The notes below the pieces were generated by a model. That model ran no database searches. It had not been told where the DNA came from and was given only the letters and a program-made list of their open reading frames with translations. Both the position numbers and the translations under genes were made by a program. From Sphaerisporangium melleum (GTDB lineage: Bacteria; Actinomycetota; Actinomycetes; Streptosporangiales; Streptosporangiaceae), in the NCBI RefSeq assembly GCF_014646695.1, contig NZ_BMNT01000023.1:1-59205 (forward strand): DNA of 59,205 nucleotides. Reading direction: 5' to 3'. Within the stretch, counting starts at the first letter, position 1. The number at the start of each line of letters is the position of its first letter. Shown piece by piece: positions 51,990 to 59,205 of the stretch.

Positions 51990-53564
51990 CTATCCGTTGG
52001 CGGGGCAGGGCTTGCGGTAGGCGATGGTCACCGTGGCGCTGCCCGATCTCTGGACGCCGTCGTTCGCTCCCGACCAGGTGATGGTGACGTAGGTGCTCAG
52101 CGGCCGGTCGCAGTCGGCCGCGGTCGCGGGCACCGGGTCGTTCAGCGTGACACCGATGGCGCCGGCCTCGCCGTCGCCGAGGGTGCCGCCGGCCGGGGAC
52201 GCGAGGACGTAGGGAGAGCCGGCCGCACTCCAGCGGATCGTTCCGGTGGAGGTGATCGGCACGACGCCCTTGCCGCTGTTCCCCACGTCGACCGTCCTGC
52301 GGGTGCTCAGGAGCGGGGGACGCGGTGAGCGGGAGGCGGCGCCGGTCCGCCGGGCTCGCGGCCGTTCACCGGCCGTGGGAGAGGACGTCGCCTTCGCGCC
52401 GGCCGTGGGGGACGCCTTCGGCTTCACGCCGGCTCCGGCGGACGACTTCGCCTTCGGGCTCGGCTCGGGCCGCGCGGTGGTGGCGGACGGCGGGGGCGGC
52501 GGAGACTCGACCAGGGGCGGCAGCGACTCGCCGGGGGTGACGACGATCGGCCCCCCGGCCGCCTTCGCGTCCACCGGCCTGCCGGTGGACGCGGGAGAGA
52601 ACAGCAGCGACCAGAGCACTCCGGCCGAGGCCACCGACACCAGCGTCACCAGCGAGACGCGCCCCCAGCGGATGCGGCTCTCGGGGTCGTCGGCGTCGGG
52701 GTCGGGCTCCCAGAACTCGGCCACGGACCCGACGCCCGCGCGTCGCTCCGGGGCGAACCCCTCGTCGACGGTCAGCAGCGCCTCGGGCGCGGGCCGTTCC
52801 TCCAGGGCGTCGGGCTGCACCGGGAAGCCGTCGGGATGCCAGCTCTCGGCGCGATTCTCGGCCGCGGTGAACGAAGTGCCGTCGGGTAACGGCCCATCGG
52901 ACACGGTGCCGGCGGCGACGGGGACGCGCGCCAGCAACGTCTCGGCCGAGGTCGTCACCAGCGCCGACCCGCACAGGTCGCAGGAGTGGATGTGCCGGGT
53001 CATGTGGGCGCGCAGCACCCGCGTCGGCGACTCGGCCCAGGACCTCACCAGGCCGGGAAGCACCGGGCAGCGCGGCTCGGCCCCCCGGGCGTCGGCGACG
53101 GCGGCCAGCCACTGCTCGGCGTCGCGGCGGCCCGCACGGCCGGCCGACTCCACCGTGTCGACCGGGATGTCCAGCACGCGGGCCACCTCGTCGGCCCTCA
53201 GCCCGTGGCGCAGCGTCAGGTCCAGGACCTCGCGCTCGCGCGGCTCCAGGCACGCCAGCACCTCGAGCGCGAGCTCCGCCGCGCCGTCGTGGCCGCGCCG
53301 GGTGGAGGGCCTTCTGTGTCCCGTGCCGTCCTGGCGGGCCTGGCACTCGGCCCGGGCCAGCGCGTACAGCCACGCGCGCAGCCGCGCCAGGTCGTACAGC
53401 CGGTCGCTGTGGGCGATGGCGCCGTGCAGCGCTCCCGCCGTCGCGTCGAGCGCCTCCTCCTCGTCCAGGACCGACCGGCAGTAGTCGTAGAGCCGGTCGC
53501 CGTACTCGCGGCACAGCCGCTCGTACTCCGCAGGATGGTCCCTCCGCTGCACCGGGATCGTCAC
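51990..53564 (-). CDS. ECF-like sigma factor fused to a zinc-finger, membrane and exported domain
   Basis: 524 residues. Residues ~10-75 are sigma region 2 (YERLCREYGDRLYDYCRSVL, LARLRAWLYALARAECQ), and residues ~95-155 region 4 (LEPREREVLDLTLRHGLRAD, then EVARVLDIPVDTVES). Next comes a ZAS-type motif H191-x3-C195-x2-C198 (HIHSCDLC), as in zinc-binding anti-sigma factors. One membrane helix spans about 303-322 (VSLVTLVSVASAGVLWSLLF). A Pro/Ser/Lys linker (about 350-405) and a ~100-residue beta-rich outer domain follow (VDVGNSGKGVVPITSTGTI, TAADCDRPLSTYVTITWSG). Sigma and anti-sigma functions thus seem joined in one membrane-tethered chain. There is no separate anti-sigma gene beside it. Confidence 0.85.
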   Translation of the reverse strand: MTIPVQRRDHPAEYERLCREYGDRLYDYCRSVLDEEEALDATAGALHGAIAHSDRLYDLARLRAWLYALARAECQARQDGTGHRRPSTRRGHDGAAELALEVLACLEPREREVLDLTLRHGLRADEVARVLDIPVDTVESAGRAGRRDAEQWLAAVADARGAEPRCPVLPGLVRSWAESPTRVLRAHMTRHIHSCDLCGSALVTTSAETLLARVPVAAGTVSDGPLPDGTSFTAAENRAESWHPDGFPVQPDALEERPAPEALLTVDEGFAPERRAGVGSVAEFWEPDPDADDPESRIRWGRVSLVTLVSVASAGVLWSLLFSPASTGRPVDAKAAGGPIVVTPGESLPPLVESPPPPPSATTARPEPSPKAKSSAGAGVKPKASPTAGAKATSSPTAGERPRARRTGAASRSPRPPLLSTRRTVDVGNSGKGVVPITSTGTIRWSAAGSPYVLASPAGGTLGDGEAGAIGVTLNDPVPATAADCDRPLSTYVTITWSGANDGVQRSGSATVTIAYRKPCPANG

Positions 53565-53621
53565 TCCCCACCTAGACGGGACACCTAGAAGCTAGCAAAG
53601 CCCCCGGCACCCCGACCAGCG

Positions 53622-54152
53622 ATGACCTCCCCCAGCCACGAGCGCCACCCAGGACCGAGAGCATTCCCGGCCCCGCTCGACTACCCGAAAGTGATCCAGG
53701 GCACGCTGCCGACGGCAGACCGGGAGGAGATCGAAGGTCGCCTCGAAGCCCGCATCCGCCGTCAGGCGCTGCTCGCCAAGGCAGATCCACCGCACCTTTG
53801 GGCGATCATGAATGAGGGGGCCTTGCGCCGTGGCGTCGGCGGCCGGAAAGTCATGCACGCTCAACTCCAGGCGCTCCTCGACGCGACGGAAAGCCCGAAT
53901 ATCTCCCCTCAGGTGGTGCCATTTCAGGGCGGAGCACATCCGGGCATGCACGACAGCTTCATCGTCATGCAGTTCGACCAAGGCAACGCTGACGCCATCT
54001 ACCTGGAAAGCATGACCAATGATCTTTTCCTGGAGAGCGAAACCGATATAGAGCGGCACAATCAGGTGTTCGAACATCTCCGAGCAATATCCTCCAGCCC
54101 GGTGGCCACCCGCAAACTGATAGCCGCCGCGCTGTCCGAGGAGATGAATTGA
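53622..54152 (+). CDS. DUF5753 (Scr1-type) domain protein lacking the HTH
   Basis: 176 residues. LDYPKVIQGTLPTADREEIE, RRQALLAKADPPHLWAIMNE, GALRRGVGGRKVMHAQLQAL and the NISPQVVPFQGGAHPGMHDS region are the core of DUF5753, normally the C-terminal two-thirds of ~280-residue XRE regulators in actinomycetes. The N-terminal helix-turn-helix is absent, and the protein starts shortly after the sigma-fusion gene's upstream region. It may be a truncated regulator or one that works without DNA binding. A DUF397 gene follows 13 bases on, the normal partner arrangement. Confidence 0.8.
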   Translation: MTSPSHERHPGPRAFPAPLDYPKVIQGTLPTADREEIEGRLEARIRRQALLAKADPPHLWAIMNEGALRRGVGGRKVMHAQLQALLDATESPNISPQVVPFQGGAHPGMHDSFIVMQFDQGNADAIYLESMTNDLFLESETDIERHNQVFEHLRAISSSPVATRKLIAAALSEEMN

Positions 54153-54165
54153 GAGGAATCACGAG

Positions 54166-54369
54166 ATGTCAACACTCCTCACCTCATCAAGCATCACCTG
54201 GCACAAGAACAGCCACAGCGGCGGCAATGGAGCCTGCGTCGAAATCGCCGAGATCGGCGACCGCACCGCCGTCCGCGACAGCAAGAATCCCGATTCTGCC
54301 TTCCTCACCTTCCACCGCAACACCTGGCAGCACTTCATCGACGGCATGGTCAGCCGGCGACTCGGCTGA
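54166..54369 (+). CDS. DUF397 protein
   Basis: 67 residues. ITWHKNSHSGGNGACVEIAE and VRDSKNPDSAFLTFHRNTWQ are the two signature segments of DUF397. These small proteins are nearly always encoded beside DUF5753-type XRE regulators in Streptomyces and relatives and influence development and antibiotic production; Scr3-type members act as antitoxin-like partners in some proposals. It follows the HTH-less DUF5753 gene and is convergent with the copper cluster. The composition is less GC-rich than its neighbours. Confidence 0.88.
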   Translation: MSTLLTSSSITWHKNSHSGGNGACVEIAEIGDRTAVRDSKNPDSAFLTFHRNTWQHFIDGMVSRRLG

Positions 54370-54425
54370 ACCAAGGGCACACGGGAGCGGCGATGAATGC
54401 CGCGTGGCTTGTCCGAATCCGCCCT

Positions 54426-56201
54426 TCAGGCGCTCACGTCGACCACGACGCGAACCGTGGCCTGGTCCGTCTCCGTGGTGCGGATCGTGAGAACGGCCTG
54501 CCAGCGACCCGGGAACGGCAGGTTCAGCTGGCCGATGTAGTGCCCGGCGGCGCCCTGGAGCTGCACCGGGATCGGCCCGAGGTCCCGGTCTGTGAGGGTC
54601 ATGGCGGCGTGCACCTCCGGCACGTTGAGCGGCGCGCCCTTCGAGTCGAGCACCGACAGGTGCAGCTGCGCCGGCCCCACCTTGGGCGGATATACCACGA
54701 GCATCACCGCACCGCGCGCGGCGGGGCCGGAGCCGGCCGAGAACGGCACGGGTGTGGGCAAGGCCGGCACCGGCGCCGCTCGATTCGCGGGCGCCGCCGG
54801 ACTCGCGGGCGCCGCCGTCGAGCTTTGCCCGGCGTACGCCGAGCGGGCCGGCTCCATGGCGACCAACGCGGCGGACAGGCCGAGCACGACGGCGCCCACC
54901 GTCATCTCGGCCAGCAGCCGCCGGTAGAACGCGTAGAGCTGGTGCGGGTCAGGGCCGCCGCTGCGCCGGTTGCCGCCCGCTCCGTAGTGGCGGGCGACCC
55001 ATCCGCGGGCGGCGGCGCCGAACGCGACCAGCACGACCACGAGGGCGACCTTCGCCAGCAGAACCAGGCCGTACGCGGTGGCGAACAGCGTCGGCGGCGA
55101 CCCGACCTGCCGCCATGCCTGGAACAGGCCGGTGGCGGCCATGAGCGCCACGCACACCAGCGCGGTCTGCGAGAACCGGGGCACCGCCACGCGCAGGGTG
55201 ACGGTGTCGCGGGTCGGCACGTGCGTCATGGCGAGCGCGACGAGACCCCCGAGCCAGACCGAGCCGGCCACGAGGTGCACGACGTCGACCGGCACGGCGA
55301 ACCCGCCGGCCTCGCCCGTCACGCTGTGGTTCGCGATGCTCCAGGTCGTGGCGAGCGCCGCGGCGGCCGCGAGCACCGCCGCCGCGGCCGTCCATCGCGC
55401 GCGGCGGTCCGGCGCGTCCGGGTAGCGGTTCAGCAGCCAGACGAGCGCGGGCGCCGCGGCGAGCAGCAGAGCGACGCGAATCCCGAGGGCACGGCCCAGG
55501 TCGGTGTCCCACGTCGTGGACAGCAGCCGTGGGTCGAAGACGCCCGCCACATCGCCGCCGGCCACGTACGGCCCGTACAACAGGCCGGAGACGATCGCGG
55601 CGGCGAGGCTGGCGCCCCAGCCGGCCCACAACGCCCGCCGGGCCGGCCGTCGCCGCGCACCGGCCGGCCAGCACCACACCAGGTAGAACGCGGTGCCGAG
55701 CAGCGCGGCGAACCCTGCGAACGCGGCCCACCGGGCGGCGCCGTACGCCGTCGCGGCATCGCCGGAACGATCGTCGGCGGGCGTGACGTCGGCCGGCCGG
55801 CTGCCCGGCGTACCGACGGTGAACGTGTAGGCGCCCTGCACCGGGTGGCTGTCGGAGGACACCACCCGCCACGAGACGGTGTAGACGCCGTCGGCGAGTT
55901 TCCCGTTCAGCGGGGCCTCCACCGACGTGTCGTCGCCCACGCGGTGGACCGGTGCGCCGATGCCGATGCGAGCGCCGTCCGGGCCGAACAGCCGCACGCC
56001 GTCCGGCGGCACGGTCACCGGGTCGGTGAACTGCAGCAGCAGCGTCCGAGGGGAGTCCTGGTAGATCTGGCCGTTGCCCGGCACGGATTCGACCAGTTCC
56101 GCGTGCGCCCAGGCAGGGCTCGCCACCACGAGGGACACGACGGTGGCGAACCCTGCGAGGAGGACGGCGAGCCCCACGCCGCGCGTCCTGGTGCGGGTCA
56201 T
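54426..56201 (-). CDS. CopC-CopD fusion, copper resistance/uptake membrane protein
   Basis: 591 residues. A signal peptide ends AWA and leaves His as the mature N terminus (AWAHAELVESVPGNGQIY), the copper-binding brace of CopC. SSDSHPVQGAYTFTV closes the CopC domain (~residues 33-130). From ~150 to ~450 about eight helices form a CopD domain with VDVVHLVAGSVWLGGLVAL. A Pro/Ala-rich linker and a C-terminal ~110-residue exported domain (YPPKVGPAQLHLSVLDSKG) follow, as in YtkA-like domains. It likely moves or handles copper across the membrane. The start overlaps the stop of the YcnI gene (ATGA). Confidence 0.92.
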   Translation of the reverse strand: MTRTRTRGVGLAVLLAGFATVVSLVVASPAWAHAELVESVPGNGQIYQDSPRTLLLQFTDPVTVPPDGVRLFGPDGARIGIGAPVHRVGDDTSVEAPLNGKLADGVYTVSWRVVSSDSHPVQGAYTFTVGTPGSRPADVTPADDRSGDAATAYGAARWAAFAGFAALLGTAFYLVWCWPAGARRRPARRALWAGWGASLAAAIVSGLLYGPYVAGGDVAGVFDPRLLSTTWDTDLGRALGIRVALLLAAAPALVWLLNRYPDAPDRRARWTAAAAVLAAAAALATTWSIANHSVTGEAGGFAVPVDVVHLVAGSVWLGGLVALAMTHVPTRDTVTLRVAVPRFSQTALVCVALMAATGLFQAWRQVGSPPTLFATAYGLVLLAKVALVVVLVAFGAAARGWVARHYGAGGNRRSGGPDPHQLYAFYRRLLAEMTVGAVVLGLSAALVAMEPARSAYAGQSSTAAPASPAAPANRAAPVPALPTPVPFSAGSGPAARGAVMLVVYPPKVGPAQLHLSVLDSKGAPLNVPEVHAAMTLTDRDLGPIPVQLQGAAGHYIGQLNLPFPGRWQAVLTIRTTETDQATVRVVVDVSA

Positions 56202-56938
56202 CGCGAGAGCCGCCCGGCGGTGTCCGCCTCCGCGAGCGGCGCGGAGGCCGGCACCGGGGTGCGCCGGCGCAGCCCGGTCGCGACCGCCGTCAGCAGCGCG
56301 AGGGCGCCGAGCGCGAGGCCGGCCCAGCCGAGCAGGCGAGCGACGCCGTCGCCAGTGGGGGTGGGGGTAAGGGGGGCCGCGGCGGGCGCGTTGGCCTGCG
56401 CGTCCGCCGGCTTGACGTCGATCACCGGCGCCGGGTGTTCGGGCCGTGGCGCGCCGGCCTCCGGGACGTCGATCCAGCGGACGACCTCACCGTCGCTGTA
56501 GGTCTGCAGCGCCTTGAACACGAGCTGGCCGGGCGTGGTGGGCAGCGGGCCGAGGGACACCTCGAAGAGCTGGAACTCGCCGGGCTTGATGGCGCCGCCC
56601 TCCCACACGATGCCCGTGACGGCCTTGTTGGCGGCCTCGTCGTCGGACCCGGCGGACGCGGTGTTCGGCAGTTGCCGGGTGGCGACAGTGGCCGTCCAGC
56701 CCAGGACGGGGCGCAGGGAGGCGCTGGTGAGCTGGGCGTTCTCCGGGAAGACGACCTCGACGCGGGTCGTTTTCGCGTCCGCGTGCTCGTTGGGCACCTT
56801 GAACGCGAACGTGCCGTAGCCGCCGGTGGTGGCGACCGAGGGGGAAACGGTGACGTGGGCCCACGCCGGTAAGGCAGGGGCGAGCAGGACGGCGACGCCG
56901 GCGACGAGCATCGCGGCGACGGCACGGATGAGCTTCAT
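56198..56938 (-). CDS. YcnI-type copper-binding protein (DUF1775)
   Basis: 246 residues from the ATG at 56938 (MKLIRAVAAMLVAGVAVLLA; AAGGAG seven bases upstream). The signal peptide ends AWA, exposing His as the first mature residue (AWAHVTVSPSVATTGGYGTF), the copper ligand of YcnI. The domain continues through VPNEHADAKTTRVEVVFPEN and IVWEGGAIKPGEFQLFEVSL to WIDVPEAG. A linker and a C-terminal membrane helix (about 205-225) anchor it outside. YcnI proteins act with CopC-CopD proteins in copper handling; the fused copCD gene overlaps it directly. Confidence 0.92.
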   Translation of the reverse strand: MKLIRAVAAMLVAGVAVLLAPALPAWAHVTVSPSVATTGGYGTFAFKVPNEHADAKTTRVEVVFPENAQLTSASLRPVLGWTATVATRQLPNTASAGSDDEAANKAVTGIVWEGGAIKPGEFQLFEVSLGPLPTTPGQLVFKALQTYSDGEVVRWIDVPEAGAPRPEHPAPVIDVKPADAQANAPAAAPLTPTPTGDGVARLLGWAGLALGALALLTAVATGLRRRTPVPASAPLAEADTAGRLSR

Positions 56939-57036
56939 GCACGGACTCCTTGCGCATATCGGTATGTGGAGCCCGTGCCGGCCAGGTGCGCTCACGGCTG
57001 ACCGGCACGGGTTCGAAAGGCGGGTTCAGCCGGCGA

Positions 57037-58416
57037 TCACGGCGTTACATTGACGACCGTCACGAGGCCGATCATGCCGTTGGGTCCCTCGGAGTGGGAG
57101 AAGATGTGGCAGTGCAGCAACCACTTCCCGGGCTCTTTGGGCTGGAACACGATGTCGTAGGTCTGTCCAACGGCGACGTTGAGCGTGTCCACGGTGTACG
57201 GTGAGGCGAGCTTGTTGCCGTCTTGGGCCACGACCTGGAACGGCATCCCGTGCAGGTGCATCGGGTGGATCATCTCGGGGCCCGTGCCGATCAGCCGGAC
57301 GTGGACCTTCTGGTTGACCGACGCCGTCAGCGGCGCGGTCGCCGGGTACGACTTGCCGTTCAAGGTGAACCCGTTGGAACCGTCGCCGATCTCGATGGTG
57401 TAGTGCTTGTCGGCGGCGATGTCGCCCAGCGTCGGAGTCACCAGGAGCGCGCCGTAGAGGCCCCGGCCGACCTGGCCGCCACCCATGTGCGAGTGGTACC
57501 AGTGCGTGCCGGTCGACTTGGCGGTCCACTCGTACGTGTAGGTCTGGCCGGGCAGGATGTGCGGCTGGGTGATGTCCGGCACGCCGTCCTGCGCGTTCGG
57601 CAGCTGCATGCCGTGCCAGTGCGCCGCCGTGTGCTCCGGCAGGTCGTTCTGCACGATGACCCGCACCTGATCGCCCTCGTTGACCTTGATCGTGGGGCCG
57701 GGCACTATGCCGTTGAACGTGTACGCCTGTTTCACCACCCCTGGTGAGACCTCCCAGTCGGTCTGCGACATGCACAGCTTGAACACCTTGACGGAGCCGA
57801 CCGTGTTGTAGGCGGCCAGCCGGGTGCCATCGCCCTGGGCGGCGCCGAGGGCCGGGTTGTCGCAGGGCGCGGAGCCGGGCGGCGGCGTCGTCGGAGTGAC
57901 GCTCGGGCTCGGGCTCGTGCCCGGGCTGCCACTCGGCGACGGGCTCGCGCTCGGTGAGCCGGACGGCGACGGGCTCGCGCTCGGCGACTTGGACGGCGAC
58001 GGCGACGGCGGTGCCGTTCCGGCGTTGATGATGCCGGTCATGTACGGGTGGAAACTGCAGTAATAGTTGTACGTGCCGGCGGTGGTGACGGTGACCATGA
58101 AGCTCGCCCCGGGCGGCAGGTCCGGGGAGGTGAAGTCGCCGCGGATGGCGTGGACGGTACCGTCCGTCTCCTGGTTGACGAACGTGACCGTGTCGCCGGG
58201 CGCCAGCGTGAGCACGTCCGGCGTGAACGCGAAGTTCTTGATCGCGATCGTGTGGTTCGCCGCCTGCGCGGCCTTCGGCGCGAACACTGCCGCGCCGGAG
58301 ACCACGATCGAGAGCGCGATCATGCCGATCAGCATCAGCCGCCGTACCGGTGGCGAGGCGTTGGAGAGGGCGCGCCGGAGGGCCGCGAAGGGCTCCGGCG
58401 CGGTCGTATCAGACAT
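57037..58416 (-). CDS. Multicopper oxidase with an N-terminal plastocyanin-like domain
   Basis: 459 residues. A cytoplasmic start and one hydrophobic segment (about residues 26-50) lead outside. A plastocyanin-like domain follows: IKNFAFTPDVLTLAPGDTVT, then type-1 copper ligands in HAIRGDF and YYCSFHPYM (H, C, H, M). A ~45-residue Ser/Pro repeat linker separates it from a two-domain laccase-like oxidase: HWHGMQLP and HSHMGGG in its first domain, then HPMHLHGMPFQ and LLHCHIFSHSEGPNGM in its second. All four trinuclear-site pairs are present. It probably oxidises Cu(I) or organic substrates, with the N-terminal domain as a built-in electron donor. Downstream lie YcnI and CopCD. Confidence 0.9.
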   Translation of the reverse strand: MSDTTAPEPFAALRRALSNASPPVRRLMLIGMIALSIVVSGAAVFAPKAAQAANHTIAIKNFAFTPDVLTLAPGDTVTFVNQETDGTVHAIRGDFTSPDLPPGASFMVTVTTAGTYNYYCSFHPYMTGIINAGTAPPSPSPSKSPSASPSPSGSPSASPSPSGSPGTSPSPSVTPTTPPPGSAPCDNPALGAAQGDGTRLAAYNTVGSVKVFKLCMSQTDWEVSPGVVKQAYTFNGIVPGPTIKVNEGDQVRVIVQNDLPEHTAAHWHGMQLPNAQDGVPDITQPHILPGQTYTYEWTAKSTGTHWYHSHMGGGQVGRGLYGALLVTPTLGDIAADKHYTIEIGDGSNGFTLNGKSYPATAPLTASVNQKVHVRLIGTGPEMIHPMHLHGMPFQVVAQDGNKLASPYTVDTLNVAVGQTYDIVFQPKEPGKWLLHCHIFSHSEGPNGMIGLVTVVNVTP

Positions 58417-58511
58417 GGGTGTACTTCCTCGTCTACTGTGGGATGCACGCGCCCACGTGTCGGCGGCCGAATGGACCGGCGTGGGTGGTGCGCGATCGGG
58501 GGCCCTGGTCT

Positions 58512-58546
58512 GGGGGAGGGACCGTCCGCTTTACGGTCCCTCCCCC
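58512..58546. terminator. Strong hairpin between the beta-propeller and oxidase genes
   Basis: GGGGGAGGGACCGT (58512-58525) pairs perfectly over 14 bases with ACGGTCCCTCCCCC (58533-58546) around a 7-base loop. It lies 18 bases after the propeller stop on the minus strand and probably ends its transcription. Confidence 0.72.
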
Positions 58547-58563
58547 GCAGTGCGGGCCCGTGG

Positions 58564-59205
58564 TTACTCGCAGGCCCCCGGGTTGATGGGGTTGAGCTGG
58601 GCACACGTGAGCTGGTTCGCCATCTCCGGCGTGGCGTTCTGCACCCAGCCGTTGTAGACGATCGGGTAGGGGAGGACGCCCTGCCCGCCCATGCCGCTGT
58701 AGCCGGTCACGACGTCGTCCACGGCGGTGCCCGCCGCCGAGTCGAGAACCATCTTGCCGACGATCGTGGAGTCGGCGGGGTTGCCGTCGCCGTTGGGGTC
58801 GGGGTCGATCACGGCGAGGGTGTTGGCGAACTTGCTCGACACGTAGGCGTAGTAGCCGCCGCCGCGCTTGGCACCGAAGTTGATGCCGTGACAACCGGAG
58901 TCGCACGGCAGGTACTTGATGACCTTGTCGGTCTTGGTGTCGATGACGGCGATGTTGCTCGTGAGCGTGTTCGCCACGAACGCCACGTTTCCGTCAGGGC
59001 TGACCGGGATCTGGATCGGCAGGCCGCCGAAGCCCCCGGTGGTCGCCCCGGTCACCATGTCGTAGTTCGCCCACAGGTTGATGGCCTTGTAGCCGACGTT
59101 CGTGCCGCTGTCGCTGTGGCACGCCGGCCCGTCCAGCGAGATGCACGAGACGCTCTGGCCGAGGAAGTTGGCCACGTAGTACTTCGAGGAGTCCGGCATC
59201 ATGCC
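58564..59205 (-). CDS. YVTN/YncE-type beta-propeller protein, C-terminal part
   Basis: The frame is open to the right edge; the visible 212+ residues are the C-terminal part. Repeats of propeller blades appear as SKYYVANFLGQSVSCISLDG, PVSPDGNVAFVANTLTSNIA, VIDTKTDKVIKYLPC and AYVSSKFANTLAVIDPDPNG. The ATG at 59202 is probably internal because blades should precede it. Five or more cysteines (SCISLDGPAC, PCDSGCHG, TCAQ, GACE) suggest an exported, disulfide-bonded protein. It is upstream of the multicopper oxidase and separated by a strong hairpin. Function unknown. Confidence 0.82.
   Translation of the reverse strand, partial: GMMPDSSKYYVANFLGQSVSCISLDGPACHSDSGTNVGYKAINLWANYDMVTGATTGGFGGLPIQIPVSPDGNVAFVANTLTSNIAVIDTKTDKVIKYLPCDSGCHGINFGAKRGGGYYAYVSSKFANTLAVIDPDPNGDGNPADSTIVGKMVLDSAAGTAVDDVVTGYSGMGGQGVLPYPIVYNGWVQNATPEMANQLTCAQLNPINPGACE

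Noticed and set aside
54393-56501. A 702-codon plus-strand frame over the copCD gene
   Set aside because: CopC-CopD on the minus strand has signal peptide, His brace and membrane helices; the opposite frame is a shadow.
57890-58020. Short near-repeats rich in GGGCTCGCGCTCGG-type words
   Set aside because: They encode the Ser/Pro linker of the multicopper oxidase and are in frame throughout; not CRISPR or a regulatory array.

Overview
The window is very GC-rich DNA with frequent GTG starts, actinomycete Shine-Dalgarno sites and families typical of filamentous Actinomycetota: a SigB/SigF sigma factor with partner-switch proteins, GAF-ANTAR, DUF5753/DUF397 pairs, a PucR-controlled putA, and a CopC-CopD fusion. 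I infer a chromosomal segment of a Streptosporangiales-like actinomycete. The genus is not provable from this sequence alone.

Layout. (1) 1-9,700: a carbohydrate locus. A minus-strand operon runs from a D-2-hydroxyacid dehydrogenase through a sugar-binding lipoprotein, two ABC permeases, a DUF624/YesL membrane protein and a sugar isomerase into a Gfo/Idh/MocA oxidoreductase cut by the window edge. Opposite it lie a DUF2264 (probable glycoside hydrolase-like) gene and a DeoR-headed, LacI-bodied regulator. Tandem 10-bp GATC-containing repeats lie at both control regions. (2) 9,700-12,600: TRIC-type channel, alpha/beta hydrolase and FCD-GntR regulator. A 12-bp sequence is shared by the upstream regions of the last two, and an IS21 transposase remnant lies between them. 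(3) 12,600-16,200: an eroded stretch with a duplicated, decayed fragment, a coiled-coil membrane protein, a headless TPR regulator, tRNA-Pro(GGG) and a small HTH protein. (4) 16,300-27,500: a stress-response region with two paralogous stress-type proteins, a CBS protein, type II NADH dehydrogenase, anti-sigma kinase, SigB-like sigma factor, STAS antagonist, GAF-ANTAR, a SpoIIE-type phosphatase with altered metal-site residues, a GT4 glycosyltransferase and a small secreted protein.

(5) 27,900-36,600: LysR regulator divergent from a membrane protein plus three-subunit molybdenum hydroxylase (PaoABC-like, with the extra Fe-S cysteines in the FAD subunit), then SthA transhydrogenase and a secreted GH16 enzyme. 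(6) 36,600-43,500: proline catabolism (PucR, PutA-type proline dehydrogenase, PruA) with a 16-bp palindrome at the divergent promoter, a tandem SnoaL protein, and a two-gene oxidoreductase operon. (7) 44,000-48,700: a second PAS-SpoIIE phosphatase/STAS pair and a dhaKLM set whose dhaL ribosome site lies in a nested hairpin. (8) 48,900-54,400: P450, a broken Doc-type toxin-antitoxin module, an MBL-fold protein, a sigma factor fused to a zinc-finger and membrane-anchored exported domain, and a DUF5753/DUF397 pair. (9) 54,400-59,205: an export/copper cluster of CopC-CopD, YcnI, a three-cupredoxin multicopper oxidase and a beta-propeller protein.

Most genes are ordinary. The unusual signals are the sigma/zinc-finger/exported-domain fusion, the altered SpoIIE phosphatase, the dhaL leader hairpin, the tandem-repeat operators of the sugar locus, the paired stress proteins, and several clearly decayed genes.
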